Below are positions 33,524 through 41,768 of a DNA stretch of 41,768 nt, piece after piece; positions within the stretch are counted from its first letter, which is position 1, and each line of letters begins with the position of its first letter. The position numbers were made by a program, and so were the translations under genes. The notes beneath the pieces are model-generated. The model did no database searches. It was not told the DNA's origin and was given only the letters and a program-made list of their open reading frames with translations. Source of the DNA: an uncultured Oscillospiraceae bacterium (GTDB taxonomy: Bacteria; Bacillota; Clostridia; Oscillospirales; Acutalibacteraceae); contig UQZY01000016.1 in assembly GCA_900545655.1 (NCBI GenBank), positions 1 to 41,768 of the forward strand. The letters run 5' to 3'.

Positions 33524-34458
33524 TCTTCACCTCCGCCGAGTTTTTTGCCGGTTACACTTAAAAAAACGTCATCCATTTTTCCCTTTGTTATCTCATAATC
33601 CTTAAACAGTTCGGGCTTTTCAAGTATGAGTTTTGTTGCGGCCTGTGTATCCGGTACAGAGATACGAACGGCGTCCCTGATTATTTCAACCGGTTCTCCG
33701 TTCATTGCCTTAAGGTCGTCTATCTCCTTTTCACCGAGACCGTAAAAGGTTATAAAGTCACCGGTATATTTGTTTTTAAGTTCAAGTGGAGTACCCTCTG
33801 CCGAAATTTTTCCGTGGTCAAGAATTATAACGTAGTCGGCATCGGCGGCTTCTTCCATATAATGAGTCGTCAGGAACACCGTAAGATTTTCATTCTTACG
33901 AAGGCTCATAACGACATCCCAGAGAAGTCTCCTTGTCTGAGGGTCAAGTCCCGTTGTGGGTTCATCCAAAATAAGAATCTCCGGTCTGTGCAGAAGTGCA
34001 CGGGCAATATCTATACGTCTTCTCTGCCCGCCCGAAAGCTTTCCGACCGTTCGCTTTAAAAGATCTTTAAAGTCAAGAAGCTCGGAGAGCTCATTCATTC
34101 TTTCCTTAAACTCTTTCCCCGTAATTCCGTAGAGGGCGGCACGGCTTTTAAGATTTTCTTCAACCGTCATCATCTGATCAAGCACGGAATTTTGAAAAAC
34201 CACGCCGAGCTTTCGTGAGATATCATGCACCCCGGAATCAATATCACTTTCGCATATAATTACGCTTCCGCTGTCTTTTAAAGTCTGTCCGCACATAATT
34301 GAAATGGTAGTAGACTTTCCGGCTCCGTTTACACCTAGAAAGGCAAAAAGTTCTCCCGGATTCACATGAAAAGAAAGATCCTGAACTGCTCTTATTTCAC
34401 CAAAGGATTTACACAGTTTGTTTATTTCAATGATATGTTCTGGTGTTATGTTTTCCAT
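33520..34458 (-). CDS. ABC transporter ATP-binding protein (DrrA-like)
   Basis: This 312-residue ATPase has Walker A GVNGAGKST, Q-loop VVFQNSV, signature LSGGQRRRIDIARA, Walker B ILILDEPTTGLD and a switch histidine LTTHY. A C-terminal extension (about 220-312) is of the daunorubicin-resistance type. AGGAG precedes the ATG by seven bases. It powers the ABC-2 permease encoded downstream. Confidence 0.92.
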   Translation of the reverse strand: MENITPEHIIEINKLCKSFGEIRAVQDLSFHVNPGELFAFLGVNGAGKSTTISIMCGQTLKDSGSVIICESDIDSGVHDISRKLGVVFQNSVLDQMMTVEENLKSRAALYGITGKEFKERMNELSELLDFKDLLKRTVGKLSGGQRRRIDIARALLHRPEILILDEPTTGLDPQTRRLLWDVVMSLRKNENLTVFLTTHYMEEAADADYVIILDHGKISAEGTPLELKNKYTGDFITFYGLGEKEIDDLKAMNGEPVEIIRDAVRISVPDTQAATKLILEKPELFKDYEITKGKMDDVFLSVTGKKLGGGEE

Positions 34459-34532
34459 AAGTAAGCTCCTAAAAAATTTACGGTATAAGAAAAAACAGAC
34501 AAATTAAATAATAAAATCAGGTTTCCTGCAAC

Positions 34533-34568
34533 AAAATCGCTGCAAAACATATGTTTTGCAACGATTTT
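34533..34568. terminator. Long palindrome, probable terminator
   Basis: The 20-base perfect palindrome TGCAAAACATATGTTTTGCA (34541-34560) is extended by AAAATCG/CGATTTT after one mismatch, giving a stem of about 17 bp. It lies between the ADP-ribosylglycohydrolase end and the ABC ATPase start and is A/T-flanked on both strands. Confidence 0.65.
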
Positions 34569-34609
34569 ATTATAAATTTTCAATTCTCCGCCGTCAAGCG
34601 AACATAAAA

Positions 34610-35389
34610 TTACATCTTTCTTTCAAACTCTCTGAGAATACCGAGTTGGTAGTCGTCAAGGTATGCTTCGGCTTTCATGCGTATCTCATAAGGAACACCG
34701 TAATAAGCTTCGGCAATCCCGCCTGCCATGGCGGCAATCGTGTCACTGTCACCGCCGATTGATATGGCGTTTCTTATAGTATCCTCAAAGCTGTCGGATT
34801 CAAGAAAAGCTTTGATTGCCTGCGGTACAGAGCCCTGACACGTAACGTCAAACTTATAATCATCACGTATTTCGTCAAGAGTGAAGTCCAGGTTGTAGTA
34901 GTGCTCACAGCTCTTTCGTATCTTTTCTTTTGATAGTCCGAGTCTCGCATCAAAAATGGCTTTTGTTATCGCCTCGGCACCCTTAAGTCCCTCCGGATGT
35001 GAATGCGTAACCTTAGTTACATACCCTGAGAGCAAAAGAGCCTCCGAAGGAGAAGTCGCCGCAAAACCGCAGGGACTGACTCTCATACCAGCTCCGTTCC
35101 CGAGACTGTTGTAATCTCCCATGCTGTCAGACTTAAGCCACTCCGAAAACATACCGCCGTAGCCACAGTTCGGATACCTTCTGCCGACTTCACGCATACA
35201 CTTTGCGGTCTTTTCACTCAAAAGGCTGTAATCACCCTCACACTCGAGAATAGCCTTTGCGACAGCCAGGGTCATATTCGTGTCATCCGTCGGCTTGCAC
35301 TTGTCGGAAAAGAGCAAAAACTCCTTACTTTTTTTGTTGTTCCATTCAAAACGTGAACCGACGATATCTCCTACAATAGCACCTATCAT
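34610..35389 (-). CDS. ADP-ribosylglycohydrolase family protein
   Basis: This 259-residue DraG-like hydrolase removes ADP-ribose from proteins or small molecules. Metal-binding motifs TDDTNMT (about 34-40) and GGDSDTIAA (about 212-220) are both present, as are the opening GAIVGDIVGSRFE and GNGAGMRV. GGAGG precedes the ATG. It is a single-gene unit with no ADP-ribosyltransferase nearby, so its target is unknown. Confidence 0.93.
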   Translation of the reverse strand: MIGAIVGDIVGSRFEWNNKKSKEFLLFSDKCKPTDDTNMTLAVAKAILECEGDYSLLSEKTAKCMREVGRRYPNCGYGGMFSEWLKSDSMGDYNSLGNGAGMRVSPCGFAATSPSEALLLSGYVTKVTHSHPEGLKGAEAITKAIFDARLGLSKEKIRKSCEHYYNLDFTLDEIRDDYKFDVTCQGSVPQAIKAFLESDSFEDTIRNAISIGGDSDTIAAMAGGIAEAYYGVPYEIRMKAEAYLDDYQLGILREFERKM

Positions 35390-35490
35390 TTGTTATTCCT
35401 CCTTTTCTTTTTATATAACGTAAGCATATCGAACCTCCAACAAGGGGTTAACCTGCTTCTAACCGAATGCACTCATTGCTAAAAAAGAAG

Positions 35491-36534
35491 CTATGGATTG
35501 CAATTCTTACAGGGCGAGTATCCCCTGCTAATCAGCGAATCTCTGCTGCCCGAATAACTTTCCTTATTTGACTCCTTCATTCTCTTCACAGAAGAGCAAT
35601 TCGGCCTGTGAAATTTTTTTGTGTTTGTGTTGAGTATGTAAGTTCCTGATACATCGTTATTTACATACGGCGCAGAGGTTGATGTATATGTTTTAGACGT
35701 TGCGGGCTGTGTGGATTGCGTAACCGTCGCCGTTTCCGCCAAACGGCTTTCACCCGTTGCATAGTCTATAACTATACCCGGCTGTATGTTGTAACAAAAT
35801 ATATTGAAGGAGATACCGTCTCCATTGTCCTCAACGGAATAAGCCTCTATCTTGACTCCCGTTGCAAGAAGATTGTCACCTTCAAATACCGGTGTTACCC
35901 TGTACATGACATGGTTGTTTGTTTCCTTTACGTAGTCAGCCACCATGTTTTCAAAAGGAAGCATTCCTTTGATGTTCAGATATCTTGTCCCTGTTATAAG
36001 GTTCCGCTCGTTCGCGTTCTCACCGCTGAGCTGATAGCCTATAAGATGACATCTGTTGTAAAGGTACTTACCGTCCACGCAGTCATACTTTACCGTGTGC
36101 CAGCCGGTCGGCTTTATCTGCCCTATTGCACCCCGCTCTTCGGTCGGCATGAGATCTTTTCCCACGCACGCCACAGCCGGTCCGCATCTCCCGAGTCTGT
36201 CAAGCGGACTGTAGTACTCATAAGACTTAACCGACAGCTCGTTTTCCTTAAAACTTGGGGTATTGTCGCTCAGGGTGATGTAAGTTGAATTTGAATACGC
36301 GGGTATATCTTCACTTTTTACGGCACCCGCCCCGGCAACATCCGACACCGGAATTGTTTCATCGGGGGTTTCTTCTTTAGTTTTACTGCTGTCCGGTTCT
36401 TTTGACACCGATGACTTTGCGGCCTGCTCGTTTTTGCCGTCATCAAGATCACAGCCGCTCATTCCGCCTATTCCGAAAACGGCAATACATATAACAAGAA
36501 ATACAGACAACAGTGTTTTTATCTTGGCTCTCAT
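35491..36534 (-). CDS. Lipoprotein DNA/RNA non-specific endonuclease
   Basis: This 347-residue protein has a lipoprotein signal with lipobox GMSGC (C28), then a Ser/Glu/Thr-rich linker. A beta-beta-alpha metal nuclease domain (about 100-265) contains NRCHLIGYQL with H163 and ERNLITGTRYLN; family members usually read DRGH at the active site, here NRCH. The C terminus has a small metal-binding-like module (FHRPNCSSVKRM and SPCKNCNP, about 319-346). It resembles surface nucleases such as EndA used in DNA uptake or scavenging. It overlaps the upstream gene by 4 nt. Confidence 0.9.
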   Translation of the reverse strand: MRAKIKTLLSVFLVICIAVFGIGGMSGCDLDDGKNEQAAKSSVSKEPDSSKTKEETPDETIPVSDVAGAGAVKSEDIPAYSNSTYITLSDNTPSFKENELSVKSYEYYSPLDRLGRCGPAVACVGKDLMPTEERGAIGQIKPTGWHTVKYDCVDGKYLYNRCHLIGYQLSGENANERNLITGTRYLNIKGMLPFENMVADYVKETNNHVMYRVTPVFEGDNLLATGVKIEAYSVEDNGDGISFNIFCYNIQPGIVIDYATGESRLAETATVTQSTQPATSKTYTSTSAPYVNNDVSGTYILNTNTKKFHRPNCSSVKRMKESNKESYSGSRDSLISRGYSPCKNCNP

Positions 36535-37013
36535 CTTACGTACACCTCTTTCGTTATTTTCTCATGTGAATTGCCTTTGAAATCAGTGGTTGACTTAAGA
36601 TGAAAGCCCTCAAGAAGAGACACATCAAGCTTAAAGTCTGATGGGTATGAACGGTTCCATTTATAAATGATAAGCTGTTCGATTTTCTGTATATACGGTT
36701 TTATTTCTTTATCTTCAACAAAGCAAAAATCTCCGTCAGCCGCATCACTTAACAAGTTTTCCGACACCACAAGGTTTTTACAGACACTCTCGCAAAGTGG
36801 CATACCGTCACCCGAAAAGCTGCCGTCCGTTTGAGCGGTACCGTCGCCTTGAGCAGAATCATGTAAAAAAAGCGTTTTTGAAAACTTATCAATTAACAGC
36901 CTTTTATCCCCAACTGTCTTTAAGATATCCTCTGTGAGTATGCAGTCCCTGCTTTGCCTTCTTTTATTGAAAAGCATACCGAATTCATCATCTATACATA
37001 CGATAACTATCAT
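36531..37013 (-). CDS. Conserved hypothetical partner of the surface nuclease
   Basis: This 160-residue protein opens with MIVIVCIDDEFGMLFNKRRQ and a SRDCILTEDIL phrase seen in a conserved Clostridia family of unknown function. No signal peptide or membrane helix is present, so it is probably cytoplasmic. It sits in the middle of a three-gene unit: nine bases after the CFI-box gene and overlapping the nuclease gene by ATGA. Expression coupled to the nuclease suggests a protective, regulatory or processing role, which is only an inference. Confidence 0.65.
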   Translation of the reverse strand: MIVIVCIDDEFGMLFNKRRQSRDCILTEDILKTVGDKRLLIDKFSKTLFLHDSAQGDGTAQTDGSFSGDGMPLCESVCKNLVVSENLLSDAADGDFCFVEDKEIKPYIQKIEQLIIYKWNRSYPSDFKLDVSLLEGFHLKSTTDFKGNSHEKITKEVYVR

Positions 37014-37022
37014 GGCAGTAAT

Positions 37023-37484
37023 TTATCCTTTCTTGTCCTCATACGGCTCGGAATTAAATCCTTTTTCGTGCAGAAAACAAACAAACGGATCAAGTATTTT
37101 TCTAAAGAAATTTCTCACAGCTTTTATACCGCCGAAATACTTTACAAAAGAGGGGCTCACGGCATAATAAGTCCTTACAAAAAGTCTTCCGAAAAAGTTT
37201 TGCTTCAGACAGTTATCACGGAATCTGCGCAATGTCCAGACCTGCGGACAATCATATGAGCCGTACACACACGTTGCGACGTAACAACCGTCTTCGCCGC
37301 CCTCGTTATGTTTGTACCCGCCGAAAAGGTATGGGTCTGACGAGCCCGTCCTGTTTCCGCTGGAATCTCTGTGGGTATACCCGCCAAACAAACCCGGTGA
37401 ACTGCTTCCGACTTTATTGCCGTACTCATCATAATGTGTGTAGCTGCCGAATAATCCCGGCTCACTTCTTCTGATGTTTCCCAT
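37023..37484 (-). CDS. Repeat-containing CFI-box type protein
   Basis: This 153-residue protein has three N-terminal repeats of about 21 residues (PGLFGSYTHYDEYGNKVG, PGLFGGYTHRDSSGNRTG, PYLFGGYKHNEGG). A C-terminal domain with CYVATCVYGSYDCPQVWTLR follows, ending in a basic GRLFVRTYYAVSPSFVKYFG segment typical of CFI-box domains. A G-rich ribosome site precedes the ATG. It is first in the operon with the hypothetical protein and the nuclease. Its function is unknown. Confidence 0.7.
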   Translation of the reverse strand: MGNIRRSEPGLFGSYTHYDEYGNKVGSSSPGLFGGYTHRDSSGNRTGSSDPYLFGGYKHNEGGEDGCYVATCVYGSYDCPQVWTLRRFRDNCLKQNFFGRLFVRTYYAVSPSFVKYFGGIKAVRNFFRKILDPFVCFLHEKGFNSEPYEDKKG

Positions 37485-37600
37485 ACGAATATCCCCCTAT
37501 CTTTGCACAAATTATTTGAAACAACGTATACACCCTACGAATTTCAATTTCATTATAACATACTTTTCGTCCCATTTATCGGACCTTTTTCAATAAATAA

Positions 37601-37638
37601 GCACCGTGAAAAGAAATACTCTTTTCACGGTGCCTTTT
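37601..37638. terminator. Terminator downstream of the Nudix gene
   Basis: GCACCGTGAAAAG (37601-37613) and CTTTTCACGGTGC (37621-37633) form a perfect 13-bp stem with a 7-nt loop. It ends the leftward helicase-Nudix transcript before the next operon. Nothing else is visible in 37639-37780. Confidence 0.85.
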
Positions 37639-37780
37639 CCGTAAGCAATATACGGCTTTTCAGCTGTTATCTTATTCCCTTTGACAACAAATAAAGGCAA
37701 TACTGATTCATGCTTATGCCTTCATTATTTGATTTCTTCGCAAGAAATTTAGCAAAGCCAAAGTTTGTGAAAGGTGAAAT

Positions 37781-38182
37781 CTATGTAGCAATAGTGTCAT
37801 ACTTTTTTATGAGTGCTTCAACAACCTTTATATCCGCCGGCAACCATGGAACAGAATAAAGCTCGTCACAATTCAGCCATTTAGCATTTTCATGTTCAAT
37901 AAGCGTCAGCGAACCTGAAATAACGGAGCACAAATAACACTTCATAGAAAGGTGAAACGTCGGATAATCATGTTCAACAGTTGTGAGAAATTCATCGACG
38001 CGGATTTCCGTATCAAGTTCCTCACTTATTTCACGTATAATAGCGTTTTCCGGTGTTTCACCGGGCTCAACCTTGCCTCCGGGGAACTCCCATCCGTCCT
38101 TAAATTCGCCGTAACCCCGTTGAGTTGCAAACACCTTATTGTCCCTTACAATAATCGCCGCAACGACATTCACTGTTTTCAT
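37781..38182 (-). CDS. Nudix hydrolase (MutT-like)
   Basis: This 133-residue protein is close in size to 8-oxo-dGTP diphosphatases. The Nudix box is at about 36-58 (GKVEPGE...REISEELD), and the strand before it reads GWEFPGGK. It overlaps the helicase gene by ATGA, so the two are translated together. It may clean damaged nucleotides, or work with the helicase in a defence-type pair; the latter is inferred from the coupling. Confidence 0.9.
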   Translation of the reverse strand: MKTVNVVAAIIVRDNKVFATQRGYGEFKDGWEFPGGKVEPGETPENAIIREISEELDTEIRVDEFLTTVEHDYPTFHLSMKCYLCSVISGSLTLIEHENAKWLNCDELYSVPWLPADIKVVEALIKKYDTIAT

Positions 38183-41151
38183 ATCTTATCCTCACACTCA
38201 AAATACTCATAGATATCTTCACGCACCGGTGTCTCAAGGTCCCAACCTATTTCAACCGCGCTTTTATCTGTCCCGGGCATAATAAACTCTTTTGTAAAAC
38301 CGTTATGATACATCTGACCGAGATAATAAAATTCCTTTGAACCGTTGTCATTTTTATTCTTTCTGACAAATAAGAATACTTTCGGAGGCGGAGAATTTTT
38401 ATCACACCCATATGCATCCCTTGTACAGGAAATAAAACGCTGTACATCGCCGGAGGAAAGCGTTCTCTGCGACTTTGAAATGGCAATGAGCCTTGACGGC
38501 GAGTTATCAAATCTGTCACGGTATGCGATGGTGGCGGATATATCGGCATCCTTCTCATAATTTATAAACACCGGAAATGTATTGGTGTCCTGCTTATACT
38601 TATAACCGCCTATATTGGTTGAAACCTCGTTGTGCTTCCAATTGAGCAATCGGCACACATCCTCATATGTGTATTTTTTAAACAAAACGAGATCTGTGTC
38701 CTTGTGGCGATTTATATAATCCCTTTCATATCGACTAATTCCAAAATTAATAAGATCTTTATAAAGTGAAACAAAGCCCTGATTTTTAAGTGCACTTTTT
38801 ACAAGTTCGGTCGCTCTGTAGTCATCATTATCTCGCTCAATAAATACACATTTTTTATATGTATCCTTACCCGAGCCCACCGCAAATTCGTTTGTAAGAA
38901 CATTTACGATACTTGTCACGATTTCCTCGGTTATAACCAGCCCGTATTTTTCTTTTACAAATCCGCTCATTTTTTCAATAAGTCCGTCATACTCGGTAAG
39001 TAGGAGCTTTAAAAGTATAAGTTCATATACTCTTTTACCGTTCGACAATTTATCGGAAATGAATCTTATAAGCAATTCTTCATCATCGGTAAGTCTGATT
39101 TTAAACTCCGGCTCATGCTTAACAAGAAATTTGTAGTATGAACCGAGAGATGAATTATCAGAAAACCTGAGCGGATCCATCTCACCGTATACATCAAAAT
39201 CGATAAGAGTAGGAATCCTGCCGAGTTTATCTTTCAGAGTTAAATAATTTTCTTTTAAAAGTTTAATCTCACTGAAATTTTTCGAGTCAATCGCCTTAAA
39301 AATTTTTTGCTTTGAAACCCTGTCAAAATGGATAGTTGATGCGTCCGGAATAATGCGTTCACCTTCAAGAACATATCTGCGAATATTGTCCTTATTATAA
39401 CTTCTGTCACCCGAAAGAGCTATTGGAATCATAAAATTATTATTGTAATTTCCTATAAAATCAAGTACTACAACAAATTCCTTACCGTCACATTTTCTAA
39501 GACCTCTGCCGAGCTGCTGCACAAATACTATAGGAGAAGTCGTCGGTCGAAGCATGATAACCTGATTGATTTCACGAATATCAACACCCTCGGAAAAAAT
39601 ATCTACTGAGAATATATAATCAAGACAATCCTCACCATTGCTCTTTGTAAGCCTGTTTATAGCATTTTGACGTTCTTCCTGAGTATTTGAGCCCGTAAGC
39701 ACCAGCGTTTTCCATCCGCGCTCATTAAATTTTTCGGAAAGTTCCCTCGCCTCATCAATTTTTCTGCAAAAAATCAGACCTTTAACACGTTCCCCGCTGT
39801 AACCATAAAGCATGGCCTTTTCCATAACATGTTTTACACGCTCATCAGATGTAAGGTTTGAAAATGAAATATCATCATCAACGCCCTCAATATCAGATAT
39901 TCCGAAATAATGAAACGGGCACAAAAGGTCATTTTCAAGTGCATCATTCAACCTGATTTCACATGCTATCTCATAATTGAACAACTCATATATACTCATT
40001 CCGCCTTGCATATCGTCTCTTTTATCAGGTGTAGCGGTCATTCCGAGATAGAGTCTCGGTTTAAAGTATTTCATTATTTTTTCATAGCTTTGAGCCCCGC
40101 TGTGATGAGCTTCATCTATAACCACAACATCAAAATATGCCGGATTAAACTGCTGTAAAGTTTCATCCCTTGACATAGTCTGCACGGTTGCAAAGATATA
40201 GTCACATTCAACGTCGTTATGGCCTCCGCCGAGTAACCCCATTTTTATTGTTTTGCCGAAAACATTGACAAAGGACTTTTTCGCCTGATCTGTGATTTGT
40301 GTACGATGAACAAGAAACAGTGCGCGCTTAAATCCAAGCTCACGGAGTGCAAAGGCACTGGCATAGGTTTTACCTGTTCCCGTTGCAGAAATAAGCAATG
40401 CACGACTACCGTTTTCGTCAAGCACCTTACGAAGATTTGCAATAAACGCAAGCTGCATCTTGTTGGGAGTCAATGTATATTGCTCAATAGGAATGATATC
40501 TTGACTACGGGCAATTTCTTTTTGGTGCCTTATAACAGAACTGTAAAGGACCGCATAATCATCAAAGTACTCATCATATGATTTAGCCTTGTCAGAATTC
40601 CAAAGGATGTCAAATTCATCCACAACGTGTCTGGTATAATCTCCGTCTTCAGTGGAGATTATTTTTGTATTCCACTCTTTGTTTTTTGTAAGTGCATTGA
40701 GAGTCAAATTTGAACTGCCTGTAAGAATACGATAAATGCCATTTTTCTTAAATATGTAGCCCTTTGTGTGAAAACCATAACTGCACTCTTCATTTTCAAC
40801 CTTATATATCTTCAGTTCAATATTTTCAAATTTTGCCAACCTTAAAAGTGCCTTCGGCTGTGTAAACACCCTATAATCCGTGGTAAGTATCTTACCATTT
40901 ACTCCCCTTTCGGCAAGCTCTTCGAGCGTTTGCATAAGAGGTGCTATTCCACCTTCAGTTATAAATGCAACACTTATAAAAAAGGCGTCACAAGACCTGA
41001 GCTCTTCCTCAACAGTTGAAAGAACCTTGCGACCTTCCTTATAATTGTTCGACACAAATTGAGGCTTATATGCAAGATTTGACGAAACCTTTCCATCAAC
41101 AAATGCCGCTTTAAGTCCTTGCTCAATTTGTGCAATATCCGACTCTATCAT
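38179..41151 (-). CDS. PLD-nuclease/DEAD-box helicase with DUF3427
   Basis: This 990-residue protein uses the ATG at 41151 (GAGGTGC upstream); the open frame extends further without a ribosome site. Domains in order: phospholipase D-like nuclease with H128-x-K130 and GSSN (145-148); SF2 helicase with Walker A ATGTGKT (256-262), DEAH (346-349) and motif VI QQLGRGLR; and a C-terminal DUF3427-type region (about 600-980). It resembles type III restriction-like or DISARM-like processors and is a plausible phage-defence or DNA-repair factor. It has its own promoter and is coupled to a Nudix gene. Confidence 0.9.
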   Translation of the reverse strand: MIESDIAQIEQGLKAAFVDGKVSSNLAYKPQFVSNNYKEGRKVLSTVEEELRSCDAFFISVAFITEGGIAPLMQTLEELAERGVNGKILTTDYRVFTQPKALLRLAKFENIELKIYKVENEECSYGFHTKGYIFKKNGIYRILTGSSNLTLNALTKNKEWNTKIISTEDGDYTRHVVDEFDILWNSDKAKSYDEYFDDYAVLYSSVIRHQKEIARSQDIIPIEQYTLTPNKMQLAFIANLRKVLDENGSRALLISATGTGKTYASAFALRELGFKRALFLVHRTQITDQAKKSFVNVFGKTIKMGLLGGGHNDVECDYIFATVQTMSRDETLQQFNPAYFDVVVIDEAHHSGAQSYEKIMKYFKPRLYLGMTATPDKRDDMQGGMSIYELFNYEIACEIRLNDALENDLLCPFHYFGISDIEGVDDDISFSNLTSDERVKHVMEKAMLYGYSGERVKGLIFCRKIDEARELSEKFNERGWKTLVLTGSNTQEERQNAINRLTKSNGEDCLDYIFSVDIFSEGVDIREINQVIMLRPTTSPIVFVQQLGRGLRKCDGKEFVVVLDFIGNYNNNFMIPIALSGDRSYNKDNIRRYVLEGERIIPDASTIHFDRVSKQKIFKAIDSKNFSEIKLLKENYLTLKDKLGRIPTLIDFDVYGEMDPLRFSDNSSLGSYYKFLVKHEPEFKIRLTDDEELLIRFISDKLSNGKRVYELILLKLLLTEYDGLIEKMSGFVKEKYGLVITEEIVTSIVNVLTNEFAVGSGKDTYKKCVFIERDNDDYRATELVKSALKNQGFVSLYKDLINFGISRYERDYINRHKDTDLVLFKKYTYEDVCRLLNWKHNEVSTNIGGYKYKQDTNTFPVFINYEKDADISATIAYRDRFDNSPSRLIAISKSQRTLSSGDVQRFISCTRDAYGCDKNSPPPKVFLFVRKNKNDNGSKEFYYLGQMYHNGFTKEFIMPGTDKSAVEIGWDLETPVREDIYEYFECEDKI

Positions 41152-41190
41152 ACGCACCTCTTCAAAGTATAAACGATTATATTGTGCAAT

Positions 41191-41219
41191 ATTATACCAT
41201 ATTAAGCAGTATATTTGAA
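41191..41219 (-). promoter_or_regulatory. Promoter of the helicase-Nudix operon
   Basis: On the minus strand TTCAAA (plus 41214-41219) and TATAAT (plus 41191-41196) are 17 bp apart, about 40 bp upstream of the helicase start. Confidence 0.7.
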
Positions 41220-41268
41220 CAGAAATCATTCCATTTCTCTGCCGCTTCGGTCACTAAGTACGTTAAAA

Positions 41269-41301
41269 CGGACTGAACGGCACGAAAGTCCGGTTTTTTT
41301 T
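41269..41301 (+). terminator. Plus-strand terminator
   Basis: CGGACT (41269-41274) and AGTCCG (41287-41292) form a 6-bp stem with a 12-nt loop, followed by GTTTTTTTT. No plus-strand gene precedes it within the window, so it may end an unseen short RNA from about 41220 onward or block readthrough into the next gene. Confidence 0.6.
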
Positions 41302-41425
41302 GTCAAAATTTCTTTACATTGCGACACAAAACACGTCCTATTTTACCTTTCATACTCCTACTTGTTTTTCCCATACCTACGGCGTTATCATATACTTGTA
41401 ACAACTTTTTTTGGAGGAAAAACAT

Positions 41426-41768
41426 TTGACTATGAATACCGAAAAAGAAGAATTAAAAATTAAAAAATCCAGATATGATACGGTCTGCAAAAAGGTCTTA
41501 TCCAGAAAACCCGTGCTTGCAAAAATACTGAAGTCTTGTGTAGATGAGTATAAGGAGTATGATATGAAATTCATTGAAGAACAGTGTATAGAGGGAGATA
41601 CCATTTCATTCAGTATGGGTGTGAACCCGGATGAGAGTTATCCGCATATCATAGGAGATGATACCGTAGACAAGTTGGAGCGTGAGGGCACGGTTTACTA
41701 TGACATACGCTTTAATACCCTTGTCCCGGGTACTGATGAGTACATAAAGCTTATCATCAATATTGAGG
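41426..41768 (+). CDS. PD-(D/E)XK nuclease family transposase, partial
   Basis: The frame starts at TTG 41426 (GGAGG eight bases upstream), or at ATG 41432, and stays open to the window end, so the C terminus is missing. The visible 114 residues include KPVLAKILKSCVDEYKEYD, an EEQCIEGD segment and the strand pair DIRFNTLVP and IKLIINIE. These are hallmarks of the PD-(D/E)XK (Rpn-like) transposase family common in Clostridia; the catalytic core is reached at the end (INIE). It probably acts in DNA mobility or recombination. Confidence 0.8.
   Translation, partial: MTMNTEKEELKIKKSRYDTVCKKVLSRKPVLAKILKSCVDEYKEYDMKFIEEQCIEGDTISFSMGVNPDESYPHIIGDDTVDKLEREGTVYYDIRFNTLVPGTDEYIKLIINIE

Overview
The window looks like an AT-rich Clostridia genome, probably a gut Oscillospirales or Ruminococcus-like organism. 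That rests on Firmicutes-type AGGAGG ribosome sites, sigma-A promoters, small tnpV genes, DUF4143 ATPases, a YolD-like protein and PD-(D/E)XK transposases; the species cannot be read from the sequence.

Region 1 (about 160-19068) is an integrative mobilizable element inserted at a tRNA-Ser(CGA) gene. Its left end has the intact tRNA followed by a tyrosine integrase. Its right end has a diverged 3' half of a tRNA-Ser gene. A 10-bp motif, (T/A)GTTCTTTCC, recurs at both ends. Next to the integrase is a transfer and maintenance block on the minus strand: excisionase-like HTH, RepA-like ATPase, iteron-like repeats, a candidate oriT, MobC, relaxase and ParB. No type IV secretion genes are present, so transfer would need a helper element. 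The cargo is a DUF6076 protein on the plus strand and a tightly coupled minus-strand operon (15625 to 7574): a zinc-ribbon protein with a HEPN-like RNxxxH motif, type III DNA methyltransferase (Mod), type III helicase/nuclease (Res), the three-Cys-motif partner protein TcmP, and a DUF5131 (Gp37/Gp68) Cys-motif protein. This operon is the best candidate for an under-described defence or DNA-modification system. A DUF4143 ATPase, TnpV, a 54-residue YjzC-like protein and a two-HTH regulator complete the element.

Region 2 (19069-26186) begins with decayed mobile-element pieces: a winged-helix tail, a tnpV fragment and orphan 33-bp repeats. A metal-related cluster follows: a ferredoxin-like 4Fe-4S protein, two half-size ABC exporter-fold transporters and a ZIP transporter. 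Two TTAG-N6-CTAA palindromes upstream suggest control by a DtxR-type metal regulator. One ABC subunit appears to carry a poly-A frameshift at its start. A DUF4143 ATPase pseudogene with a large internal deletion closes the region.

Region 3 (26187-30740) holds a small HEPN-like membrane protein, a secreted coiled-coil protein, an OmpR-type two-component system, tRNA-Gly(CCC) with a clear promoter and terminator, a lipoprotein and a small hypothetical protein. A plus-strand promoter followed by a terminator with no gene between them (30805-30918) is a candidate small RNA.

Region 4 (30917-41768) is mostly minus strand. It contains an ABC-2 transporter leading into a Y-family DNA polymerase and a YolD-like protein, an ADP-ribosylglycohydrolase, a three-gene operon ending in a lipoprotein DNA/RNA nuclease, and a PLD/DEAH-helicase/DUF3427 protein translationally coupled to a Nudix hydrolase. 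The last gene, on the plus strand, is a PD-(D/E)XK-type transposase cut off by the window end.
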